Part shown: piece by piece, positions 51,916 through 60,038 of the stretch
Numbering within the stretch: position 1 is the stretch's first letter
How the letters are laid out: every line of letters begins with the position of its first letter
From: Vulcanimicrobiota bacterium
GTDB lineage: Bacteria > Vulcanimicrobiota > Vulcanimicrobiia > Vulcanimicrobiales > Vulcanimicrobiaceae
NCBI GenBank assembly: GCA_027306785.1
Contig: DAHUZB010000005.1
Coordinates: 124,001-188,000 of the forward strand
Length of the DNA stretch: 64,000 nucleotides
Direction of reading: 5' to 3'
Position numbers and translations under genes: made by a program
Notes under the pieces: generated by a model
Told to the model about the DNA's origin: nothing
Database searches by the model: none
What the model saw: the letters and a program-made list of their open reading frames with translations, nothing else

Positions 51916-54243
51916 ATGCTTCGGAAAGCGTTCATCTGGTGCTTCGTCGCGGCGATTCTTCTGCCGCGAATCGCGCTTGCGCAGGCAACCCTGACACTTA
52001 AACTATCGGTTCTGGGCAAGCCGCTGAGCGGAGCCGCAATACGCATCGACCTCCCGGGCCGCGTGGTCGAAGCGACCTCGAATGCGCACGGTAAAGCCGT
52101 CATCGCGAACGTTCCTACCGGTCGATTCCTGCTGCATATCGAGAGCCCCGACACCGCCCCAACAACGACCTACGTTGTCGTCAAGTACGATACGAGCACG
52201 TTAACCCTGGCGATCGTTTTGGAAGCAAAGACGATCGCGACCGCAATCGCGTCTCCTCCGTTGCATGTGAGTCGCACGTACGTCAACCCGTCCACACCCC
52301 TCGGAAAGCTCTCCAGCGACCTCTACGACGAGCTCAATCGACTAGGCGGCGCCGATGTCAGAACCAATGCTTTGGGGCAACTGACCGGAATCTCGCTCGA
52401 GGGGCGAGATCCCAGATTGACGACCTACTCGCTCGATGGCGGGCTTCTCCCGTCGCCGCAAGCACTGCTCTCGCTCGATCCCGAGTTGCTGCAGTCGGCA
52501 ACCGTCGATACGGTCAGCAAGCCGGAGGTCGCGTTTTTTACGCTATCGCCCACCACATGGCCGACGTACACGATCAAGACGGTAGGCGGCGGCTTCAAGA
52601 CGGCGAAGGCCGATGTTACCGTACAGGGGACGACGGGCACGGTCGGATACGTCGTAGAAGCCGAAACGCACGCGAATGCCGGTCCGCTCGACAATCAACT
52701 CTTCCGAGACGCAAGTGGCCTCGACTACGTTCACCACGACGATCGGCGTGGTGGTGGCGCTCTCGCCAAGATCACCCAACAAGTCGGCCCCGCGAGCGCG
52801 ATAACGGCCGAGTTCGCGGCGAATGCATCCCGCGGAGCTTTCGTCGTACCCTATCTGCTCGGCTCCACGCCCGCCGGCGTCGGCCCGGGAAACTTCACAG
52901 CAACGAGCGGCCGGTACGGCGAAGTCGAATATGACACCCATACTGCAGGTTGGGACATTCGCTTTAACGCGCTCGATCTAGCCAACGAGCAAGCTGACGA
53001 ATTGCAACATCGTTTGATTGCCGGGGTGCCGAACCCGGGTTCCGACGGGTCGTCGTTTCAGGCGCAATCCGACTCTCTTGCTCTCATCCGAACATCTAAC
53101 CTCGGAACCCTCAACATCAACGTCGGAACGTCCCTGCTGAGAAGCAATGCGTACACGGCCTCATCTGTGACGCCGACGTTTGATGCGAGTCTCGGCAACC
53201 GCGCTCGGGACACCAGCGGTTCCGTCGATCTGGCACTGCATCACGGAAGCATCAAAGACATCAAGGTTTCATACAACCGCTATATGGGCCGGCCGGCAAC
53301 GCTGTATTTCGAGGGAAACGCTCGCCGCGAAAACGCCGCACATCTCACGTGGTTCTCCACCATCGGTTACGGATCGCTCGCTGAGCCTCCCTCGAGCGCG
53401 CAAACTTTCGGCAATCCGGCCTCCGCCACGTACGACTGCCAAGGGAATCAAATATTCGCTCAAGCACCGAACGAGACCGTCGATGTCACGCACGAACTCT
53501 ACGCGCGCGCCGGAATCACGCAGACACGGCCGACGGGGAGCTTTTCGGCGCAAGCATACGCAATCTCCGACTCCGGCGTGGGTGTCTCAAGCGCTACCGT
53601 ACCTGTGGAAGCATTCGGAGGCACGATCCCGACCGGCTACCTGGCTTCGCTGCTCGGAGACTTTGCGAGCGTCGGCGGATGTTCACCGGCTCCACAACCT
53701 CCTACGGTATTTTTCCAACACGATATCTCCGGCTTGCGCGTCGCCTACGAAGGACTCGAAATAAGTCTAAGCCGTCACATCGGACCGCATCTTATCATGC
53801 AGGCGAACCTAGAGTATCATCGAGCCCGACTGACGGCCGCAACGCGCGAACTCCTGAGCGCTCAGTCATCACCGTACATCGTCGGCACGCAATTGCCCGC
53901 GGTATCGCCGCTGTCTGCGTCGGTCACGTTCGATTGGGGTTTGCCCGATCAGCGCACCGAAGCGATTATCAACGCCCTCTATACAAGCCGGAACAACCCA
54001 AATAATCTCCCGGCCTACACACTCATAACAGCCGGACTCGAACGAAAACTCTCGCCGACCACCTCACTCACCCTCGTAGCGACCAACCTGGGGCATCGTT
54101 TTACGGATGCCTTCGTTTCGCCTCGCTTTGCGGTGCCTCTCGCCACCCGTTCGGGAGCACCGCTTCTTCTACCGGCGATTCCGCTTGCGGCGCCGCAGCT
54201 TTTCCTCACACTGCAGACGCGCATCGAGCGCGCTCCCTTCTAG
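51916..54243 (+). CDS. TonB-dependent-receptor-like outer-membrane protein, divergent plug
   Basis: In 775 residues the order is signal peptide (to about RIALAQA), a carboxypeptidase-regulatory-like beta-sandwich (about 25-105, VLGKPLSGAAIRIDLPG), a plug-like region (about 125-240, GISLEGRDPRLTTYSLDGG), and a beta-barrel ending TLQTRIERAPF with a terminal Phe, as in outer-membrane barrels. It is much shorter than the 1297-residue receptor in the window and its plug is poorly conserved. As the last gene of the cassette it may import or sense a ligand linked to the small peptide. That is inference. Confidence 0.75.
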   Translation: MLRKAFIWCFVAAILLPRIALAQATLTLKLSVLGKPLSGAAIRIDLPGRVVEATSNAHGKAVIANVPTGRFLLHIESPDTAPTTTYVVVKYDTSTLTLAIVLEAKTIATAIASPPLHVSRTYVNPSTPLGKLSSDLYDELNRLGGADVRTNALGQLTGISLEGRDPRLTTYSLDGGLLPSPQALLSLDPELLQSATVDTVSKPEVAFFTLSPTTWPTYTIKTVGGGFKTAKADVTVQGTTGTVGYVVEAETHANAGPLDNQLFRDASGLDYVHHDDRRGGGALAKITQQVGPASAITAEFAANASRGAFVVPYLLGSTPAGVGPGNFTATSGRYGEVEYDTHTAGWDIRFNALDLANEQADELQHRLIAGVPNPGSDGSSFQAQSDSLALIRTSNLGTLNINVGTSLLRSNAYTASSVTPTFDASLGNRARDTSGSVDLALHHGSIKDIKVSYNRYMGRPATLYFEGNARRENAAHLTWFSTIGYGSLAEPPSSAQTFGNPASATYDCQGNQIFAQAPNETVDVTHELYARAGITQTRPTGSFSAQAYAISDSGVGVSSATVPVEAFGGTIPTGYLASLLGDFASVGGCSPAPQPPTVFFQHDISGLRVAYEGLEISLSRHIGPHLIMQANLEYHRARLTAATRELLSAQSSPYIVGTQLPAVSPLSASVTFDWGLPDQRTEAIINALYTSRNNPNNLPAYTLITAGLERKLSPTTSLTLVATNLGHRFTDAFVSPRFAVPLATRSGAPLLLPAIPLAAPQLFLTLQTRIERAPF

Positions 54244-54244
54244 C

Positions 54245-54278
54245 GCGGCGCTCCGCGGTTAGGGTTTCGGCGCCACGA
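54245..54278. repeat. 34-bp direct repeat, right copy (insert boundary)
   Basis: This copy includes the true 3' end of the M16 peptidase gene (stop at 54261-54259) and a remnant of the cyclodeaminase 3' end (GCG CTC CGC GGT TAG in frame order), although that gene lies 3.5 kb upstream. See the left copy at 50706. Confidence 0.9.
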
Positions 54279-56913
54279 TCACACGCGTGAAGTGCGCAGG
54301 ATCGATCCAGCGCCGCATCGCGCGCTGCACGTCGGCGGGCGTCACCGCGAGCACGCGGTCGTAGTAGCGCGTCACGTCGTTGTCGTCGATGCCGTCGCGC
54401 AGATCGATGAGCAACTCGTCGGCCACCGCGCCGTAGCTGTCGAGCGAGACGGTGTAGTTGGAGAGCAGCATCGCCTTCGCGAGGGCGAGATCGCTCGCGC
54501 TCGGCGGCATCGCCCGCAAGCGCTCGATCGTCGCGAACGCCGTTCGCTGCGCCGCGCTCACGTTTTTGGGATCGGCGGCAAACGCGAGCGAGAAAGTCGA
54601 ACCGTTGCGACCGGCGTTGAGCGCGGAATCGATCGAGTACACGTAGCCGTGCGCCTCGCGAACGTCGCGGAAGAGCATCGAACCCGTTCCTTCGCCCGAG
54701 AGCATCGTATTCGCGACTTCGAGCGCGACCAGATCGCCGTTTCCGCGTCGCAACGGCAGACGCTGCGTGAGCGTCACCTGCGACTGCTTCACCGTCGCCG
54801 ACGCGATCGTGGTCGAGGTGGAGCGCACCTTGCCCTTCACCGACGGATAGGCCATCGACGGTTTCGGACCAACGGCTTTCCAGGCGCCGAAGTAACGTTC
54901 GAAGGCGGCCTTCACTTCGGCGGGAGAGACGTCGCCGACCACCGAGACCGACGTGAGATCGGGGCGATAGGCGAACGCGTACCAGCGCTTGACGTCGGCG
55001 AGCGTCACCGCGGCCGCGCTTGCCGCCGTCGCATGGCGGCGGTGCGGATCGCCCGGCGGATAGAGCGCATCGACGCGCGCGAGCTCCGCCTTAGTCTCCG
55101 GACGATTCTCCACCGCCGCGAGCGATTTGATCGCATCGCGGGCGACGATGGCGAAGCGAGCCGGCGAGAAGGCCGGGTGCAGTTCGCCGTCGGCGAGCAG
55201 CGCGATCGTGCGATCGAAATCGGCCGCGCGCGCCTGCGCCGCGAACGACGTGCCGAGCGAGACCGACGCGGCGATGCGATCGAGCTGCGCCTGATAGGCC
55301 TTCACGTCGTAGGTGGTGGTTCCGAAGGGCATGAGCGAGCTCGTCAAGTCGGCCACGCCCTCTTTGCCCTTCGGTTCGTACACGTCGGGATTGCTGCGAA
55401 TCTCCGCGCGCACCACGAACGTCGGCGAGAAGCGCTCGCGCCGCACCGCGATCTTCATGCCGTTGGGCAAGGTGAACGTGCTCGCCGGATCGCGATCGCG
55501 TGGCGCATGCAGCGGCGCCGCGAAGTAGGCGTTCGTCCACGCGGGCAGCGTGACGTCCTTACTCGCTGTCACCTTCACGTTCTCGGTTGCGCTCATCCGA
55601 TCGACGTGCGGCATCGCAGCCGTCGGATTTGCGAGCAGCGCGAGCGAGATGCGCGGGGCGCCGCTCACGTACGTGCGGAAGACGCGATTCACGTCGGCAT
55701 CGGTCACGCGCTCGAGCGCGGCGTAGTAGGCCGCGGGCGTGCGATGCTCGATCGCGCGTTCGATCGACCACTCGGCCGCCTGACCCGGAATGCTCGACGC
55801 CTCGTAGGCGCGCGATGCGAGCAGACGCGCCTTCGCCGCGGCGATGAGATCGTCGGGGATGCCCGTGCGGGCGTACTCCGCGAGGATCGTATCGAGCGCG
55901 GAGAGCGTCGCCTTCGGGTCGCCGCCGGGCAGTGGAGCCGCGACGAATACGCCGCTGCCGCCCTGCGGAAAGCCGGTCGATAGGCCGAGCGCGATGAGCG
56001 CTTTGCCGCTTAGCGCGAGATCGGCGAGCCGTCCTCGCGCGTTATCGAGCGCGGTGAAGAGCACCTGATCCGCGGCGTAATCGGGATCGTCGAGGCCCGG
56101 CGCGCGAAACGACTCCACCGCGAACGAGAGCGGGAAGTCGACGCGCTGCACGATCGTCTTGGCCTGCAACACACCGAGCGGCAGCGCGGGATGGGCGGGC
56201 AGCGGCGCCGACGGAATCGCGCCGAAACGGCGGCGCACCGAGGCGAGCGCGCGCTGCGGATCGACATCACCGACGATCACGAGCGTCGCATTGTTGGGGT
56301 GATACCAGGTCTTGTAGAACGCGGCGATGTCGGATGCGCGCATGCGGTTGAAGCCCGCGATCGTGCCGACCGGATCGCGCCCCCACGGCGAGGTGCCGTA
56401 GAAGACGTCGTTCACTTGCTTCATCGCGGGCAGCAGCGGATTGCCCAGATGCGCCTTCACCTCTTGTTCGATCGCACCGCGCTCGTGCTCCCACGCGCGC
56501 TCGCTCATCCGCGCATGCTGCATGCGATCGGCTTCGAGGCGCAGCACGATGCCCAAATAGTTCGCCGGAATCGTGAAGTAGTAGCGGGTGGAGATCGCGG
56601 TCGTCTCGGCGTCGTACTGCGCTCCCATGCGCGTCGCGATGTTCGCGAACTGCTCGCTCGAGATGTCGGTGGTACCGCGGAAGAGCATGTGCTCGGTCGC
56701 ATGCGCGATGCCGGGAATCGTATCGTCCACGCCGCCGACCCCGTAGACGATCGAGGTCGTCACCACCGGTGCGAGCCGGTTGCGCACGATCACCACGTGC
56801 ATCCCGTTCGAGAGTACGGCATCGACGGGCGCTCCGTCGGCGGCACGCGCCGCCGTCATGGCCGAGCACGCGAGAACGCCGGCAATGATACCGGCGAGGA
56901 ACGTAGGTTTCAC
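54259..56913 (-). CDS. Secreted M16-family (insulinase-like) zinc peptidase, fused two-half form
   Basis: The 884-residue protein has a signal peptide (to about MTAARA), a first M16 half with the inverted zinc motif HxxEH in HATEHMLFRG and a downstream Glu in AIEQEVKAH, and a second half (from about 480) with the usual non-catalytic M16 fold (LPNGMKIAVRRE and SVVGDVSP). Full-length fused M16 proteins degrade or process peptides in the periplasm. GTG 56913 follows GGGAG and gives a normal signal peptide; the track start 56925 adds 4 residues. Its 3' end forms one side of the insert boundary. Confidence 0.93.
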   Translation of the reverse strand: MKPTFLAGIIAGVLACSAMTAARAADGAPVDAVLSNGMHVVIVRNRLAPVVTTSIVYGVGGVDDTIPGIAHATEHMLFRGTTDISSEQFANIATRMGAQYDAETTAISTRYYFTIPANYLGIVLRLEADRMQHARMSERAWEHERGAIEQEVKAHLGNPLLPAMKQVNDVFYGTSPWGRDPVGTIAGFNRMRASDIAAFYKTWYHPNNATLVIVGDVDPQRALASVRRRFGAIPSAPLPAHPALPLGVLQAKTIVQRVDFPLSFAVESFRAPGLDDPDYAADQVLFTALDNARGRLADLALSGKALIALGLSTGFPQGGSGVFVAAPLPGGDPKATLSALDTILAEYARTGIPDDLIAAAKARLLASRAYEASSIPGQAAEWSIERAIEHRTPAAYYAALERVTDADVNRVFRTYVSGAPRISLALLANPTAAMPHVDRMSATENVKVTASKDVTLPAWTNAYFAAPLHAPRDRDPASTFTLPNGMKIAVRRERFSPTFVVRAEIRSNPDVYEPKGKEGVADLTSSLMPFGTTTYDVKAYQAQLDRIAASVSLGTSFAAQARAADFDRTIALLADGELHPAFSPARFAIVARDAIKSLAAVENRPETKAELARVDALYPPGDPHRRHATAASAAAVTLADVKRWYAFAYRPDLTSVSVVGDVSPAEVKAAFERYFGAWKAVGPKPSMAYPSVKGKVRSTSTTIASATVKQSQVTLTQRLPLRRGNGDLVALEVANTMLSGEGTGSMLFRDVREAHGYVYSIDSALNAGRNGSTFSLAFAADPKNVSAAQRTAFATIERLRAMPPSASDLALAKAMLLSNYTVSLDSYGAVADELLIDLRDGIDDNDVTRYYDRVLAVTPADVQRAMRRWIDPAHFTRVIVAPKP

Positions 56914-56941
56914 CTGGACTCCCACACCGCTTGCGAGCGAT

Positions 56942-57748
56942 TTATCGAAGGACGAGATGCAGAAAAGGCTGGATATCTTCGCGCTCGACCGTGACCCCTA
57001 CTCCGTGCGCGTGATAGCGAATATCGTGAAAATCCGAGCCCGCGGTCATTACGAGGCCGTAGTGCCGTGCCTTCTCACGAAAGACGCGGATGTCGTCGGC
57101 GTCGTGCGTGGGGTAGAAGACCTCGAGCCCGCGCAGTCCGGCTTGGGCGAGTTCGTCGACGATCGCGCGGTCCTTCAAGCGGCCCGGATGCGCGAGCACC
57201 GGCACCCCGCCCGCGGCGGCGATCGCCGCGATCGCCTGCTGCGGCGTCGCATGGGTGGAAGGAACGTAGCCCGGCTTTCCGCGGCGCAGCAGGTTGCGGA
57301 AGGCCCATTCGATATCGGGCGCCATGCCGCGACGGATCAGGGCCTTGCCCACGTGCGGGCGCCCGAGCGCGTGCGCCGACGCGGCTTCGCGCCGCACGTC
57401 GTCGAGGGTGATGCCGTAGCCGGCCGCGCGCAGCCGCGCGACCATCTTCTCGGCGCGTTTCACACGTTCGCTGCGGTTGTGCTCGATCAGGGCGGCGAGC
57501 TCGGGTGCGTCGGGTGAGACCGCGTAGCCGAGCACGTGCACTTCGTTCTCGCGGTAGGTCGTATTGATCTCGATCCCGGTGATGGCGCGCGCGCCGTTGC
57601 GCGGCTCGAACGCTCCGTGGGCGCCGAGCGTATCGTGATCGCTGATCGCGAAGATCTCGACCCCGCGCTCGCCCATGAAATCGGCGAGCGCCTGCGGATC
57701 GAGCGTGCCGTCGCTCAGATGCGTGTGCGAATGAAAGTCGACGATCAC
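56942..57748 (-). CDS. PHP-domain phosphoesterase (RNase AM/TrpH-like)
   Basis: The 268-residue metal-dependent phosphoesterase shows VDFHSHTHLSDGTL, ISDHDTLGAH, GIEINTTY, VLAHPGRLKD and TAGSDFHD, the PHP motif set. Members such as RNase AM act on small nucleotides or 5' RNA ends. GTG 57748 overlaps the spoVS stop (GTGA). It is the last gene of a coupled operon with ymdB and spoVS, suggesting a shared role in nucleotide or RNA metabolism. Confidence 0.9.
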   Translation of the reverse strand: MIVDFHSHTHLSDGTLDPQALADFMGERGVEIFAISDHDTLGAHGAFEPRNGARAITGIEINTTYRENEVHVLGYAVSPDAPELAALIEHNRSERVKRAEKMVARLRAAGYGITLDDVRREAASAHALGRPHVGKALIRRGMAPDIEWAFRNLLRRGKPGYVPSTHATPQQAIAAIAAAGGVPVLAHPGRLKDRAIVDELAQAGLRGLEVFYPTHDADDIRVFREKARHYGLVMTAGSDFHDIRYHAHGVGVTVEREDIQPFLHLVLR

Positions 57749-58035
57749 CCGCGCCGTTCCACGGTGAGCGAGATCCCGGTGCGCTCGTGCTCGCTGATCT
57801 CGACGGTGATGAACGACGGCACGCACACGAGATCGATGCCGCCTTCTTTAAGATAGCTGCGGGCGATCGCCACGGCCTTGACCGCCTGGTTGATGGCGCC
57901 CGCGCCGACGGCCTGCATCTCCGCGCGCTCGCGTTCGCGCAGCGCCGCGGCGAGCGCGCCCGCCACGGCGTTCGGGTTACTCTTGGCCGAGACTTTCAGC
58001 GTTTCGGGTGCGACGCGTTCCGAATCCTCATTCAT
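57745..58035 (-). CDS. spoVS: SpoVS-family protein
   Basis: The 96-residue protein closely matches SpoVS along its length: LKVSAKSNPNAVAGALAAALRER, AVGAGAINQAVKAVAIARSYL and DLVCVPSFITVEI (each shown in part). SpoVS is an Alba-like protein of sporulating Firmicutes and some other phyla. ATG 58035 overlaps the ymdB stop (ATGA), and its stop overlaps the PHP gene. In many genomes spoVS lies by rny and ymdB; rny is absent here. Confidence 0.95.
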   Translation of the reverse strand: MNEDSERVAPETLKVSAKSNPNAVAGALAAALRERERAEMQAVGAGAINQAVKAVAIARSYLKEGGIDLVCVPSFITVEISEHERTGISLTVERRG

Positions 58036-58811
58036 GCAATGCCTCGCAGGAAGATGCGCTTGATCTCTCGCGCGCGTCCGGTACTCCGATCGATGCTCAC
58101 GACCGCCGCACAAAATTGCTTGGTACCGGTCTTTTGAACATTGAACCGTTCGGACATTCCCGTCAAGAAGCGGTCGAGCACGGCGGCTTGCTCCATGCCG
58201 ATCACGCCGTCGCTCGGGCCGGTCATCCCGACGTCGGTGATGTAGGCGGTACCGCCCGCGAGGATCTGCTCGTCGGCGGTCTGCACGTGCGTGTGCGTTC
58301 CGTAGATCGCCGAGGCGCGTCCGTCGAGAAAGCGGGAGAGCGCCACCTTTTCGCTGGTCGCCTCGGCATGCACGTCGACGATCACGATCGGCGTATGCAC
58401 GCGCAGGTCGTCGATCAGCGGGTCGATCACGCGGAACGGATCGTCGACCGGCGGCATGAAGGTGCGGCCCATCACGTTGATCACGCCGACGGTCGTGCCG
58501 TCGGCCTCGAACGTGCCGTAGCCGCGCCCGGGCGTCGTCGGCGGATAGTTCGCCGGGCGAATGACGCGGTCGGTCGACTCCAGATACGTCTTGAAGTCGC
58601 GTTTGTCGAAAATGTGATTGCCGCTCGTGATGAAGTCGACGCCGGCGGCGAACATCTCCTCGGCGGTCTGGGCGGTCAGCCCGAAGCCGCCGGCGGCGTT
58701 CTCACCGTTGGCGATGCAGGCGTGAATGTGGTACTGATCCCGCACGAGCGCGACGCAGCGCTTGAGGGTGTCGCGACCCGGGGAACCGACGACGTCCCCG
58801 ATGAGCAGCAG
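58032..58811 (-). CDS. ymdB: YmdB-type 2',3'-cyclic nucleotide phosphodiesterase, apparent CTG start
   Basis: Conserved YmdB sequence runs upstream of the first ATG/GTG/TTG (GTG 58745). In the same frame reading back gives NLLLIGDVVGSPGRDTLKRC before VRDQYH. The metal-ligand Asp in IGDVVG lies in this part, so the protein must begin there. The frame has no ATG, GTG or TTG up to the preceding region, which makes CTG 58811 (or the next CTG) the likely start, 11 bases after the upstream gene stop. From there it is 259 residues, near the usual 264. Other motifs: NGEN, SGNHIFDKRD, DVHAEATSEK and GTHTHVQTAD. Confidence 0.9.
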   Translation of the reverse strand: MLLIGDVVGSPGRDTLKRCVALVRDQYHIHACIANGENAAGGFGLTAQTAEEMFAAGVDFITSGNHIFDKRDFKTYLESTDRVIRPANYPPTTPGRGYGTFEADGTTVGVINVMGRTFMPPVDDPFRVIDPLIDDLRVHTPIVIVDVHAEATSEKVALSRFLDGRASAIYGTHTHVQTADEQILAGGTAYITDVGMTGPSDGVIGMEQAAVLDRFLTGMSERFNVQKTGTKQFCAAVVSIDRSTGRAREIKRIFLRGIA

Positions 58812-58822
58812 GTTGAGCGGTT

Positions 58823-59374
58823 CTAGCGGCGAGACGAAGCCTTCGCTTTCCGTGACTTGATGAAGTAAACCAGGACCCGAGCCTCTTCGCGGAATCCCAC
58901 CAAACTCTTCGACTGCGTGGGATCGCGCAGTGCCTCGATCGCGTAGAGCGCGGACTCGTCTTGGGCGACCGGGTCGGCGTCGAACGCATCCTCCGGCTGC
59001 GGACTGCGCACCAGCGCCTCGCCGAAGCGATCGGCGAAGAACGCCACCAGCAACTCGAGTTCTTCTTTAGAGAAGCTCTCCGTGTCGCGCGTGACGTGCA
59101 CGAAGCTCACCGTGCGATCGCTCTCGCACTCGACGCGCAACGTCTGCGCCTCGTCTTTGACGAGCAGCAGGTAGCCGTCGACGTGATCCGCCAGCGCATC
59201 GGCGAGCGACGCCTGGGCGGGTTTGTCCAGACGCGTGCGGAGGGCGAAAGTGAGACGCACGTTCCGTTCGGCGGGCATCGAGCGAATCGAAGCGAGCTCC
59301 GGAAAGCGCACGAGCAGGGCGCAAACCAGACTCACGGTATCGGCGTTCTCTACGGGTAGACGACTATTCATCAT
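58823..59374 (-). CDS. Hypothetical protein upstream of ymdB
   Basis: The 183-residue protein has no signal peptide or membrane segment. It alternates beta and helix segments (RLTFALRTRLDKPAQ, GYLLLVKDEAQTLRVE, SFSKEELELLVAFFADRFG) and ends in a basic tail. I recognise no family. It starts at ATG 59374 (or 59371) and its stop is 11 bases before the proposed CTG start of ymdB, so it probably begins this operon. Confidence 0.7.
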   Translation of the reverse strand: MMNSRLPVENADTVSLVCALLVRFPELASIRSMPAERNVRLTFALRTRLDKPAQASLADALADHVDGYLLLVKDEAQTLRVECESDRTVSFVHVTRDTESFSKEELELLVAFFADRFGEALVRSPQPEDAFDADPVAQDESALYAIEALRDPTQSKSLVGFREEARVLVYFIKSRKAKASSRR

Positions 59375-59453
59375 TGCAGTCCGGGGGGCGGGCCCCCTCA
59401 GTACGACGCGGGCGGAGCGGTCCCCCTGCGTCTTGTGGAGAATTGAACCGTTG

Positions 59454-60005
59454 GTGAGAACCCGGGGGTTGCCCGGCGCCCTCGCACTCGGCTTGCTTGC
59501 CTCCTTGGTCGCCCACGCGGCGGCCTTCGGGGACGGGCACAGCCAAGCAGGCGCCTATCACAACGTCTTCCTCGGACTCGCCGCGTTCGGCCTGACGGCC
59601 CTCGCGGCGGGTGTGTTCGCATGCGCCCTCCGTTCGGGCTGCTGTCGAGACGGCAGCGTGCTCGCCGCTCGACTGGCCGGCTTTATCCCCGGTAAGCGCC
59701 TCCTCGTGCTCAGTAGCGTCGGGTGGTTTGCGCTCGGCGAGTCGCTCGAACGCGCGCATGCTCCGGCTCCGTTGCTGCTCCTCGCCGCACTGATCGCGGC
59801 GGCGGTCCTCGTGATCCGCGCGCTTGCCATCGTGCTTCTGCGCGCGATCGCCGCGATCGCAATAGCGATCCTCCGCGTCCCCTTCGCACCGCGTCTGCCG
59901 GTGCGTGCCCACCGCCTGCGGCGTCCGGCTCCGCGCCGGCGCGCCGCGATCCTCCGCCGCCCCGTAACGCGGCCACCTCCGACGACCGTGATCGTACCCG
60001 CCTAA
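59454..60005 (+). CDS. Small membrane protein with basic C-terminal tail
   Basis: The 183-residue protein has about four hydrophobic segments (ALALGLLASLVAHAAAF, VFLGLAAFGLTALAAGVFA, LLVLSSVGWFALG and LLLLAALIAAAVLVIRALAIVLL read in part) followed by an Arg/Pro-rich tail of about 45 residues. GGAG lies upstream of TTG 59451 and GTG 59454, either of which could start it. Function unknown. The gene ends 33 bases before the next receptor. Confidence 0.6.
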   Translation: MRTRGLPGALALGLLASLVAHAAAFGDGHSQAGAYHNVFLGLAAFGLTALAAGVFACALRSGCCRDGSVLAARLAGFIPGKRLLVLSSVGWFALGESLERAHAPAPLLLLAALIAAAVLVIRALAIVLLRAIAAIAIAILRVPFAPRLPVRAHRLRRPAPRRRAAILRRPVTRPPPTTVIVPA

Positions 60006-60038
60006 ACTCGATCACTTCTTTTCGTCAGAGGAATTCCA

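Larger units (their letters stand above)
50740..54278. mobile_element. Putative inserted cassette of about 3.5 kb bounded by 34-bp direct repeats
   Basis: The segment between the two repeat copies carries three plus-strand genes with lower GC (one sampled line at 51361-51420 has 25 G/C of 60; a line in the neighbouring cyclodeaminase has 47 of 60). Both repeat copies hold the 3' ends of the same two convergent host genes, so the simplest reading is insertion into an ancestral fchA/M16 junction with duplication of the junction. No transposase, integrase or terminal inverted repeat is visible, so the mechanism is unknown. Confidence 0.6.

Noticed and set aside
50740-54244. Insertion sequence or prophage
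   Set aside because: No transposase, integrase or phage gene and no terminal inverted repeats are visible; only the flanking direct repeats support insertion.
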